5,044 nt of DNA from JAJXYP01 sp035541855 (GTDB taxonomy: Bacteria > Patescibacteriota > Minisyncoccia > UBA6257 > 2-01-FULL-56-20), in contig DATKMM010000010.1 in the NCBI GenBank assembly GCA_035541855.1, positions 1 through 5,044 on the forward strand. The letters run 5' to 3'. This document shows positions 1 to 5,044 of this stretch, piece by piece; within the stretch, counting starts at the first letter, position 1, and each line of letters opens with the position of its first letter. The notes beneath the pieces are model-generated. The model did no database searches. It was not told where the DNA came from and saw only the letters and a program-made list of their open reading frames with translations. A program made the position numbers and the translations under genes.

Positions 1-44
1 TCTACGCGCTGGTCGTGGCGCTTATCATCAAGTTCGTCGCCTAG
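1..44 (+). CDS. atpE: ATP synthase Fo subunit c, C-terminal end (partial)
   Basis: Only the last 13 codons and a TAG stop (42-44) are in the window; the start lies upstream. The readable end is YALVVALIIKFVA, a hydrophobic helix end typical of the second transmembrane helix of subunit c, whose usual ending is like '(I)YGLVVALIILF'. Subunit c forms the rotating membrane ring that carries H+ or Na+ in Fo. The ion-binding carboxylate and its neighbours are outside the window, so the coupling ion cannot be judged. The assignment rests on this short tail plus position: atpE directly before atpF is the standard operon order, and the gap to atpF is 21 bases. Confidence 0.85.
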   Translation, partial: YALVVALIIKFVA

Positions 45-65
45 CCGTTTCCGGCCTTCCGCCGC

Positions 66-569
66 ATGTCCCAACTTTTTTCACAGCTTGGCATCGATTG
101 GCACCTGCTGCTTTCGCAGGCGGTCAATTTTTTCCTGCTGCTCGTCATTCTCCGCTTCACGGTCTACCGGCCGTTGCTGAAGCTGCTGCATGACCGGCGG
201 GAAAAGATCGAGCAGGGGCTCGTGAAGGCGGATGAGGCGGACCGGCGCCTGCTTGAAGCGGAGGAGATCAGCAAAGACAAGATAAAAGCCGCCGAAGCGG
301 AAGTTATGGCCATCCTGCGGAAGACCGAACAGGAAGCGAAGGCGCTCGAGGCGAAGATGCTCGGCGAGGCGAAAACGAAAGAGGCCGACGCCCTGAAGAA
401 TGCGCAGGCGCTCCTGCGGGCGCAGGAAGAGGCGTCGCGGCGCATGGCGGAAAAGGAAGCGGCGGACCTGGTGCGGCGGGCGATCATGCGGACGGTCGAG
501 CTGGCGCCCGAAGCGATCGACGGCGCTTTGGTCGCGAGGGCGGTCGAGGAAGCGAAAAAGCCAGCATGA
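66..569 (+). CDS. atpF: ATP synthase Fo subunit b (peripheral stalk)
   Basis: Subunit b of the F1Fo ATP synthase anchors the peripheral stalk in the membrane and, with delta, holds the alpha3beta3 head still against the rotor. The 167-aa product has the family layout. A short N-terminus reads LGIDWHLLLSQAVNFF, with one membrane helix at about residues 12-34. The conserved exit follows (YRPLLKLLHDRREKI, about 34-48). A long charged alpha-helical/coiled-coil segment rich in E, K, A and R runs from about 40 to 150 and would dimerise. Length is normal for the family (about 155-170 aa). The ATG at 66 places the membrane helix as expected. No Shine-Dalgarno sequence is visible before it (the upstream bases are pyrimidine-rich). 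The 3' end overlaps atpH by ATGA, which suggests translational coupling. Confidence 0.95.
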   Translation: MSQLFSQLGIDWHLLLSQAVNFFLLLVILRFTVYRPLLKLLHDRREKIEQGLVKADEADRRLLEAEEISKDKIKAAEAEVMAILRKTEQEAKALEAKMLGEAKTKEADALKNAQALLRAQEEASRRMAEKEAADLVRRAIMRTVELAPEAIDGALVARAVEEAKKPA

Positions 570-943
570 AATACTCCGTCCACGATTACGCCAAGGCGCT
601 CGATGAGGCGCTCGCGAACCCGAAGGTAGACCACGCGGCGGCGGCGAAGCGGTTCCTCGCGCTGGCAAGCCGGAACGGGGACGAGGTCCGCCTGAAGAAG
701 ATCCTCGACGAAGCGGCGCGCCTCTCGCGGGGGAGGAACGGCCTGCGGGAAGTGCTGGTCGAGTCAGCGCGGCCGCTCACGAAGGCCCAGCAGGCAATGC
801 TTGCGAAATTCCTGAAGCCGGGCGACGTGGTAAAATACGAGATCGATCCGGACCTGATCGCGGGGGTCAAATTGATCGTGAACGACGAACGCGAGCTCGA
901 CGGGTCGCTGCAAAGAAAACTGGATATTATGTTTGGCGGTTAA
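566..943 (+). CDS. atpH: ATP synthase F1 subunit delta, shortened form
   Basis: The delta subunit (OSCP homologue) joins the top of the alpha3beta3 head to the b-subunit stalk. The C-terminal part is the recognisable one: residues about 92-125 contain YEIDPDLIAGVKLIVNDE and then ELDGSLQRKLD, matching the family pattern 'D.sLiGGv.i.igd.viDgSvr.kL'. The N-terminus keeps a 'Y(A)KAL' start, and FLALASRNGD (about 30-39) looks like the last helices of the N-terminal bundle. At 125 aa it is clearly shorter than the usual 175-185 aa; the missing part falls inside the N-terminal helical domain. The reading frame is intact, so this looks like natural reduction rather than decay. The start overlaps the atpF stop (ATGA) and the position between atpF and atpA is canonical. 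Confidence 0.9.
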   Translation: MKYSVHDYAKALDEALANPKVDHAAAAKRFLALASRNGDEVRLKKILDEAARLSRGRNGLREVLVESARPLTKAQQAMLAKFLKPGDVVKYEIDPDLIAGVKLIVNDERELDGSLQRKLDIMFGG

Positions 944-948
944 ATTTT

Positions 949-2475
949 ATGAGCTACGAAGTTATAGAAAAATTAAAAAAGGAGATCGAAGGATTCAAGG
1001 AGCAGCCGGAGTGGGCCGAGGTTGGCCGGGTCATCGAGGTCGGCGACGGCATCGTGAAGATCCTCGGGCTCCGGAACGCCGTGAGCCAGGAGATCCTGAC
1101 GGTGGAGACCGCGCACGGCGGCTGCGCCGCGCTCGCGCTGAACCTTGAGGAGGAATCGGTGGGCGCGCTCGTGCTCGGCGATTATCTGGCCATCGAGGTC
1201 GGGAACACCGTGAAGCGCACCGGCGAGATCCTTTCCGTCCCGGTGGGGGACGAGCTCATCGGACGGGTCGTCGATCCGCTCGGCGCGCCGCAGGACGGCC
1301 TCGGCGATATTTTCAAAAAAGGAGCCAAGCCCCGGCGTAATCCGCTCGAGGCGCGCGCGCCATCCGTTCTGGAACGGGAGGGCGTCAATACGCCGGTCCA
1401 GACCGGCATCAAGGCCATCGACGCCATGATCCCGATCGGGCGCGGCCAGCGCGAGCTTATCATCGGCGACCGCGGCACCGGCAAGACCGCCATCGCGCTC
1501 GACGCCATTTTGAACCAGATCAACGACAAGGGACGGCGGACGCCGATCTGCATCTACGTCGCCATCGGCCAGAAGGAGTCCAAGATCGTGCGCATCGCGG
1601 AAACGCTGAAAAAATTCGACGCGATGAAATATTCGATCATCGTTTCCGCGTCGGCGTCATCGCCGGCGGCCATGTGGTACCTCGCGCCGTACGCGGGCTG
1701 CGCCATCGGGGAATACTTCCGCGACAAGGGCATGGACGCGCTCATTGTTTACGACGACCTTTCGAAGCACGCCTGGGCCTACCGGCAGATCTCGCTCCTG
1801 CTCCGCCGTCCGCCGGGCCGCGAGGCGTATCCGGGCGATGTTTTCTACCTGCACTCCCGCCTGCTTGAGCGCGCCGCGAAGCTTTCCAAGGAGAAAGGCG
1901 GCGGCTCGCTCACGGCCCTCCCGATCGTGGAAACCCAGCTGGGCGACGTGACGGCCTACATTCCGACCAACATCATTTCCATCACGGACGGGCAGATCTT
2001 CCTCGAGACAGACCTCTTCAACCAGGGCCAGCGGCCGGCGCTCAACGTCGGCATCTCGGTCTCGCGCGTCGGCTCCGCGGCGCAGACGAAGGCGATGAAG
2101 AAGGTGGCCGGCAAGCTGAAGCTCGCCCACGCGCAGTTCCGCGAGCTCCAGGCCTTCGCGCAGTTCGCGACGGACGTGGACGAGGCGACGCGCAGGAAGA
2201 TCCTGGCGGGCCAGAAGATCAACGAGGTCCTGAAGCAGAGCGACCAGGCGCCGATGCCGGTGGAGGAACAGGTCTGCGTTTTTTACGCGGTGCTGAACGA
2301 CTACTTTGAAAAAGTAGCCGTGGAAGACGTGCGGAGGACGGAGGACCGTCTTGTGGAATACCTCGGCAAGCTGCACGAGGACGACATCCTCGCGCCGATC
2401 CGGACGACGGGGGAGTTTACGCCGGAAACGGAAGCGAAGTTAAAGGAAGCGCTCACGCGATTTTTGGAGAAATAA
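949..2475 (+). CDS. atpA: ATP synthase F1 subunit alpha
   Basis: Alpha subunit of the F1 head; it carries the non-catalytic nucleotide sites and supplies an arginine to the catalytic beta site. The 508-aa product is full length (family about 500-515). The N-terminal beta-barrel domain covers about 25-95 (EVGRVIEVGDGIVKILGL). The P-loop GDRGTGKT is at residues 173-180, and the Walker B region VYDDLSKHAWAYRQ is followed by LLLRRPPGREAYPGDVFYLH, the alpha signature. The segment SVSRVGSAAQ contains R373, equivalent to the conserved arginine finger. The C-terminal helical domain is complete. A Trp stands where Val is usual in 'SKHAVAYRQ'. It begins 5 bases after the atpH stop with no clear Shine-Dalgarno. 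No atpG follows; a new promoter begins 7 bases after the TAA. Confidence 0.98.
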   Translation: MSYEVIEKLKKEIEGFKEQPEWAEVGRVIEVGDGIVKILGLRNAVSQEILTVETAHGGCAALALNLEEESVGALVLGDYLAIEVGNTVKRTGEILSVPVGDELIGRVVDPLGAPQDGLGDIFKKGAKPRRNPLEARAPSVLEREGVNTPVQTGIKAIDAMIPIGRGQRELIIGDRGTGKTAIALDAILNQINDKGRRTPICIYVAIGQKESKIVRIAETLKKFDAMKYSIIVSASASSPAAMWYLAPYAGCAIGEYFRDKGMDALIVYDDLSKHAWAYRQISLLLRRPPGREAYPGDVFYLHSRLLERAAKLSKEKGGGSLTALPIVETQLGDVTAYIPTNIISITDGQIFLETDLFNQGQRPALNVGISVSRVGSAAQTKAMKKVAGKLKLAHAQFRELQAFAQFATDVDEATRRKILAGQKINEVLKQSDQAPMPVEEQVCVFYAVLNDYFEKVAVEDVRRTEDRLVEYLGKLHEDDILAPIRTTGEFTPETEAKLKEALTRFLEK

Positions 2476-2482
2476 ATCGAAT

Positions 2483-2510
2483 TTGACACGCCATCTGTTG
2501 GCGGTATGAT
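2483..2510 (+). promoter_or_regulatory. sigma70-type promoter just after atpA
   Basis: TTGACA (2483-2488) is a perfect -35 match. After a 16-base spacer comes TATGAT (2505-2510), a 5/6 -10 match; the overlapping GATAAT is a further A/T-rich option. Transcription would start near 2516-2518. It lies between the atpA stop and a strong terminator at 2565-2596, so its product would be an RNA of about 80 nt unless the terminator is read through into the tRNA-like element and comEC. It is the best promoter-like sequence in the window. Confidence 0.7.
2489..2503. promoter_or_regulatory. possible operator palindrome in promoter spacer
   Basis: CGCCA-TCTGT-TGGCG is a perfect 5-bp inverted repeat with a 5-base centre. 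It fills nearly all of the spacer between the -35 and -10 boxes. A dimeric repressor bound here would block RNA polymerase. The arms are short, no regulator gene is adjacent and chance is possible, so this is only a candidate site. Confidence 0.3.
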
Positions 2511-2548
2511 AATGGGGAAAGCAGCGTCTATGTAATGTAGGCGAAAAA

Positions 2549-2572
2549 TCCCTGTTTTGGCGCAAAAACAGC
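2549..2572. repeat. inverted near-copy of the tRNA-like anticodon arm
   Basis: The reverse complement of 2549-2572 equals 2693-2714 except for a 2-base insertion in the loop (GC). All 22 other positions match. The longest uninterrupted stretch is 13 bases: TCCCTGTTTTGGC (2549-2561) against GCCAAAACAGGGA (2702-2714). Each copy is itself nearly palindromic (CTGTTTT...AAAACAG), so part of the match follows from that symmetry, but the flanking GGGA and the loop bases do not. A third CTGTTTTG lies in the terminator (2585-2592). Confidence 0.75.
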
Positions 2573-2596
2573 CGACTCGTGCGGCTGTTTTGTTTT
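2565..2596 (+). terminator. intrinsic (rho-independent) terminator
   Basis: AAAACAGCCG (2565-2574) pairs perfectly over 10 bp with CGGCTGTTTT (2582-2591) around the 7-nt loop ACTCGTG. The descending arm runs into the T-rich tract TTTTGTTTT (2588-2596). It would end transcripts from the atp operon and from the 2483-2510 promoter. Its ascending arm can instead pair with CTGTTTT at 2552-2558, so it could be conditionally disarmed. Confidence 0.8.
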
Positions 2597-2624
2597 AGAT
2601 AATCTTTAACTTTCCTTAAGGTTT

Positions 2625-2653
2625 TCTTCAGTACTATTTTGGTACGCTATGAA
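2625..2653 (+). promoter_or_regulatory. weak candidate promoter for tRNA-like element and comEC
   Basis: The stretch 2588-2660 is distinctly AT-rich compared with the coding DNA. TATGAA (2648-2653, 4/6) stands 17 bases after TCTTCA (2625-2630, 3/6), which would start transcription about 8 bases before the tRNA-like fold. TACTAT at 2632-2637 and TACGCT preceded by TGG at 2643-2648 are alternatives. None is strong; the downstream genes might instead depend on read-through of the terminator. Confidence 0.2.
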
Positions 2654-2667
2654 AGCCCGCATTCCGT

Positions 2668-2740
2668 GGGTCCTTCGTTTGCGTGGTAAGACGCTGTTTT
2701 TGCCAAAACAGGGAAACGGGTTCGAGGCCCGTAGGATCCA
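2668..2740 (+). tRNA. tRNA-Ala-like element with 8-nt anticodon loop
   Basis: A full 73-nt cloverleaf can be drawn. Acceptor GGGTCCT/AGGATCC is 7 bp (2668-2674, 2733-2739). D stem GTTT/AGAC has an 8-nt loop containing GG and TA. Anticodon stem CTGTT/AACAG is 5 bp (2694-2698, 2707-2711). The variable loop is 4 nt. T stem ACGGG/CCCGT has loop TTCGAGG. The discriminator is A (2740). The third acceptor pair is G:U, and with A73 this is the classic alanine identity; UGC (Ala) sits in the anticodon loop TTTGCCAA. That loop has 8 nt, not 7; centring it on GCC (Gly) also leaves one extra U. Positions 14 and 15 are G and C instead of A and a purine, so the U8-A14 and R15-Y48 contacts are lost. CCA is not encoded, and the acceptor helix can extend 3 bp further (2665-2667 with 2740-2742). 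It may be a divergent tRNA, a tRNA-derived regulatory RNA or a decaying copy. Confidence 0.55.
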
Positions 2741-2753
2741 CGCGGACAAAACT

Positions 2754-4166
2754 ATGATCTTCATCGGTGATGCTGGGTTTTGTATAGCCGTCGGATTCGT
2801 GGCGGGGACGCTCGCGGCCGGATTGGGTTGGCGGTTTTTGGATACTGCTTTGCTTGCGGCGGTTTCCGCGTCGGTTTTCGCGTGCTACCCGGGCCGAAGA
2901 CGGGAGGCGCGGCTGGTCTTCGCGGCGGTATCTCTCGCCGCGCTTTTTGCGGGAATGCTCTATTATTCCTTTTTTGCCTCCCGCCGCGCGGCCGCGATGG
3001 ATTTTCCATCCGGGAGATCGGTCTCTTTCACGGCGATCATATCCGGCGAACCGAAGATGTCGGCGGATTGGCTGTTGCTCCCGGCAGATCTCGAAAAACC
3101 GTACGCCGGCGAGGTCACTATATTCCTGGCGCCCGGCGGCGGGTTCCGATACGGGGAAGAAGTGGCCGTGTCGGGAGATATCGAGCCGCCGGAAGCGGCC
3201 GGGGACGATCCGGCGGTTTTCCCGAAAACGATCTCGGTTATCGCCGAGGGCAAGGGGTTTTGGTTGAGCGAAGGGCTGCTGGACCTGAAGGCGGCCATCT
3301 TGGAGAAGTTCAGCGAGGCGTTGCCCGGCGATATGGCGGCGCTCCTCGGCGGCGAGACGCTTGGCGGCACGGGCGGGATGAGCGCGGCATTCAAAAGCCA
3401 GATGTCCGCATCGGGGACGTCGTACATCGTCTCGATGTACGGATATAAAATTTCGGTGCTCGTTTTCGTCCTGGACGGGATGCTGGGCGGGTTCGTCGGG
3501 CGCCGTGCGCGGCTGCCCGCCATCGCGGCGGTTGTCGTCCTTTTCGTCCTGATGTCCGGCGGGAATGTCTCCGCCGTGCGCGCGGCTGTCATGGCCATCC
3601 TGGCGTTGGCCGCCAAAATGATCGGGCGGGTCTTCGATCCGCGGAACGCGCTCGCGCTCACGGCTGCGGGGATGGCGCTCGGCGATCCGGCGCTTCCGGC
3701 GCAGGCGGCGTTCGAGCTTTCATTCCTCAGTATTGCCGGTATCTTCTACCTGGCTGGCCCGCTCGAAAAGTTTTTCCGATGGGACGGGCGCGGTCCCGGC
3801 ATGCTCGCCTGGCGTACGGGGACCGTCCTTGCCATCGCGTCGCTCCTGCCGATCGTTCCCGTCATCGTCGCCGCGTTCGGCGACTTTTCCCTTATGGCAT
3901 TCCCGTCGAACATTCTCATCTTTCCGGCAGTCACGCCCTCGATGTTCTGCGGCGCGCTGGTCGCCGGGCTTGGTTTCGCCGCGCCGCCGCTCGCGATGTT
4001 CGCGGCGAGGCTCGCGAGTCCGTTGCTGTATTACCAAGCCGCCGTTATCAGGATATTCGCCGGCCTCGCGGTGCCGCTGCCGTTCCCGTTCGGTTCGTTC
4101 TTCGCGGTCGCCGTCTATTACGGGTCGCTTGGCATTTTCGCTTACTATTATCATGAAAAAGCATAA
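2754..4166 (+). CDS. comEC: ComEC/Rec2-type DNA uptake channel, membrane part
   Basis: Inner-membrane protein thought to form the channel that brings single-stranded DNA into the cytoplasm during natural transformation. From the ATG at 2754 it is 470 aa. Three hydrophobic helices lie at about 5-22, 27-43 and 53-71. A soluble beta-rich domain follows at about 85-165 (FTAIISGEP...GEEVAVSGDIEPPE), like the N-terminal OB-like DUF4131 domain. Next is the LPGDMAALLGGETLGG segment (about 188-203), then the competence-domain signature at 220-234, SGTSYIVSMYGYKIS, and many membrane helices to the end. The usual signature is closer to SG.SH..a.SG.ni, so Y224 and Y229 replace His and Ser. An in-frame ATG at 2649 would add 35 residues but would run through the tRNA-like element; the added residues are basic and non-membranous, so 2754 is preferred. 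There is no Shine-Dalgarno at either. The metallohydrolase domain of long ComEC is absent and encoded by the next gene. Confidence 0.9.
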   Translation: MIFIGDAGFCIAVGFVAGTLAAGLGWRFLDTALLAAVSASVFACYPGRRREARLVFAAVSLAALFAGMLYYSFFASRRAAAMDFPSGRSVSFTAIISGEPKMSADWLLLPADLEKPYAGEVTIFLAPGGGFRYGEEVAVSGDIEPPEAAGDDPAVFPKTISVIAEGKGFWLSEGLLDLKAAILEKFSEALPGDMAALLGGETLGGTGGMSAAFKSQMSASGTSYIVSMYGYKISVLVFVLDGMLGGFVGRRARLPAIAAVVVLFVLMSGGNVSAVRAAVMAILALAAKMIGRVFDPRNALALTAAGMALGDPALPAQAAFELSFLSIAGIFYLAGPLEKFFRWDGRGPGMLAWRTGTVLAIASLLPIVPVIVAAFGDFSLMAFPSNILIFPAVTPSMFCGALVAGLGFAAPPLAMFAARLASPLLYYQAAVIRIFAGLAVPLPFPFGSFFAVAVYYGSLGIFAYYYHEKA

Positions 4167-5031
4167 ACCGGCGCCGGCGGCCCCGATCATCATCGCTTTC
4201 GTCCTCGCGTCACTTGACGCGGCGGTCTGGTACCAGATCGCGGCGTTTCGCGGGACGCCGCCCGTCCGCGATTATTTTTTGGATGTCGGCCAGGGCGACA
4301 GCGAGCTCATCATCTTCCCGGACAACGTGAAGGTGATGACCGACGCCGGGCCGACCGACCAGGTGGTGGCCGATCTCGGGAGCGTCCTGCCGCCGGGCGA
4401 CGCGTATATCGACCTCGCGGTCATCACGCATCCGCAGGCGGACCATTTCAACGGTTACAATTTCCTGCTCGACCACTACCAGGTCGGCGCGTTCATCTAT
4501 AACGGGCGCGACGACGATCCGGGCGTGAAGGCGTGGACCGCGCTCAAGGAAAAGATCGCGGCGCGCGGGATACCGTTCATCACCCTCCGCGCGGGGGATT
4601 CGATCCGCTACAGGGACGACGAGATCGATATTCTATCGCCGGACGCCGGGTTCGCGGCGAGCGCCGAGCTGAACGACACGGGGCTCGTGGAGCTTGTCCG
4701 GACGCCGCAGTTCAGCACCTTGCTCACGGCCGACACGGGATTCAACGTGGAGGACTGGCTCGTGGCGCAGGGCGGGAGCATCCATGCGGACGTGCTCAAG
4801 GTCGGACACCATGGCTCGAAGTATGCGTCGGGCGATGCGTTCCTGCGCGCGGTCGATCCGGAGGTCGCCGTCATCGAAGTTGGCGCGAAGAACACCTACG
4901 GACATCCCGGATCGTCCACGCTCGCGCGTATCGCTTCGGACACCGGCGCGCGCCTCTTCCGCACCGACCAGGATGGCACCGTCGAGGTCTACGAAGCGGA
5001 CGGGAGGCTCAGGGTTGTCAAAGGGAAATGA
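4153..5031 (+). CDS. ComEC-type metallo-beta-lactamase fold hydrolase
   Basis: A 292-aa protein equivalent to the C-terminal domain of long ComEC proteins, presumed to be a nuclease that degrades the non-transported DNA strand. A basic start and one hydrophobic helix (about 10-32) would anchor or export it. Family motifs in order: FLDVGQGDS (42-50), ITHPQADHFNG (91-101, metal ligands H93, D97, H98), NDTGLVELV (174-182), LLTADTG (190-196, D194), DVLKVGHHGSK (213-223) and NTYGHP, then an RTDQDGTVEV end. Gln95 replaces the second His of the general HxHxDH motif, which ComEC-type members often do. It starts at ATG 4153, inside the last codons of comEC (14-base overlap, +1 frame), so translation is probably coupled. 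Deleting a single A from AAAAA (4156-4160) would fuse the two frames, so a split gene by indel is a less likely alternative. A longer upstream open frame is Arg/Ser-rich and is a shadow of comEC. Confidence 0.9.
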   Translation: MKKHKPAPAAPIIIAFVLASLDAAVWYQIAAFRGTPPVRDYFLDVGQGDSELIIFPDNVKVMTDAGPTDQVVADLGSVLPPGDAYIDLAVITHPQADHFNGYNFLLDHYQVGAFIYNGRDDDPGVKAWTALKEKIAARGIPFITLRAGDSIRYRDDEIDILSPDAGFAASAELNDTGLVELVRTPQFSTLLTADTGFNVEDWLVAQGGSIHADVLKVGHHGSKYASGDAFLRAVDPEVAVIEVGAKNTYGHPGSSTLARIASDTGARLFRTDQDGTVEVYEADGRLRVVKGK

Positions 5032-5044
5032 GCGGCCGGGCGGA

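Larger units (their letters stand above)
2517..2596 (+). ncRNA. putative small RNA with own promoter and terminator
   Basis: About 80 nt lies between the predicted start of the 2483-2510 promoter and the end of the U-rich tract of an intrinsic terminator, with no credible open reading frame. Predicted hairpins are: H1, CGTCTAT/GTAGGCG (2525-2531 with 2537-2543, two G:U pairs, 5-nt loop); H2, CTGTTTT/AAAACAG (2552-2558 with 2565-2571, 6-nt loop); and H3, the terminator. H2 and H3 share AAAACAG at 2565-2571, so only one can form at a time, as in an attenuator. H2 is also an inverted near-copy of the anticodon arm of the tRNA-like element downstream. No known RNA family was recognised. It could be a free small RNA acting on that tRNA-like RNA, or a regulated leader of the downstream unit. 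Transcription is inferred from signals only. Confidence 0.45.

Noticed and set aside
1657..2376. Long minus-strand open frame inside atpA
   Set aside because: It lies fully antisense to a highly conserved gene, is low-complexity Arg/Leu/Val-rich, and is expected from GC-rich codon bias.
2656..2670. Hairpin CCCGC/GTGGG just before the tRNA-like element
   Set aside because: It is only 5 bp with a G:U pair and uses bases of the acceptor strand; the cloverleaf is far better supported.
2517..2740. T-box riboswitch upstream of comEC
   Set aside because: A codon-like loop and competing hairpins are suggestive, but no T-box core sequence or pairing site for a tRNA CCA end was found, and no aminoacyl or amino-acid gene follows.
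2517..2740. tmRNA (ssrA)
   Set aside because: G3:U70 and a T arm fit, but the 5' and 3' acceptor strands are only about 60 nt apart, D and anticodon arms are both present, and there is no tag-peptide reading frame.
2649..2753. 35-codon N-terminal extension of comEC from the ATG at 2649
   Set aside because: It would translate through the tRNA-like cloverleaf, and its residues are basic and unlike a ComEC N-terminus; the ATG at 2754 leads straight into the first membrane helices.
3733..4152. Upstream extension of the metallohydrolase reading frame
   Set aside because: The frame is open but Arg/Ser/Pro-rich with no domain features; it is the out-of-frame shadow of comEC, and the helix-leading ATG at 4153 is a natural start.

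Overview
The window is GC-rich bacterial DNA with every gene on the plus strand. It holds the middle of an F1Fo ATP synthase operon, a gene-free but busy stretch of about 280 bases, and a DNA-uptake module made of a ComEC channel protein and a separate ComEC-type metallo-beta-lactamase. The shortened ATP synthase delta subunit, the two-gene ComEC, the lack of clear Shine-Dalgarno sequences and the general look of the ComEC metallohydrolase suggest a GC-rich member of the Patescibacteria/CPR (Parcubacteria-like). That is an inference from memory of the families, not a search result.

Region 1 (1-2475): the 3' end of atpE (subunit c), then atpF (b), atpH (delta) and atpA (alpha). They are tightly packed: a 21-base gap, a 4-base ATGA overlap and a 5-base gap. 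The products are the membrane rotor, the peripheral stalk and the catalytic-head alpha subunit. The usual atpG, atpD and atpC do not follow atpA.

Region 2 (2476-2753): no convincing protein gene. Seven bases after the atpA stop is a good sigma70-type promoter with a small palindrome in its spacer. It would drive an RNA of about 80 nt ending in a strong intrinsic terminator at 2565-2596. After an AT-rich stretch comes a 73-nt sequence that folds as a complete tRNA cloverleaf (2668-2740). It has alanine identity marks (G3:U70, A73, UGC in the anticodon loop), but its anticodon loop is 8 nt and two core tertiary positions are abnormal. The short upstream RNA carries an inverted near-copy of this tRNA's whole anticodon arm (2549-2572 against 2693-2714, differing by a 2-nt insertion), so the two transcripts could pair. 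This is the most unusual thing in the window.

Region 3 (2754-5031): comEC membrane/competence domain (470 aa), then a 14-base-overlapping gene in another frame for a membrane-anchored or exported ComEC-type metallo-beta-lactamase (292 aa). In classical ComEC the two parts are one polypeptide; here they are probably co-translated and act together in taking up single-stranded DNA. The last 13 bases (5032-5044) hold nothing that can be called.
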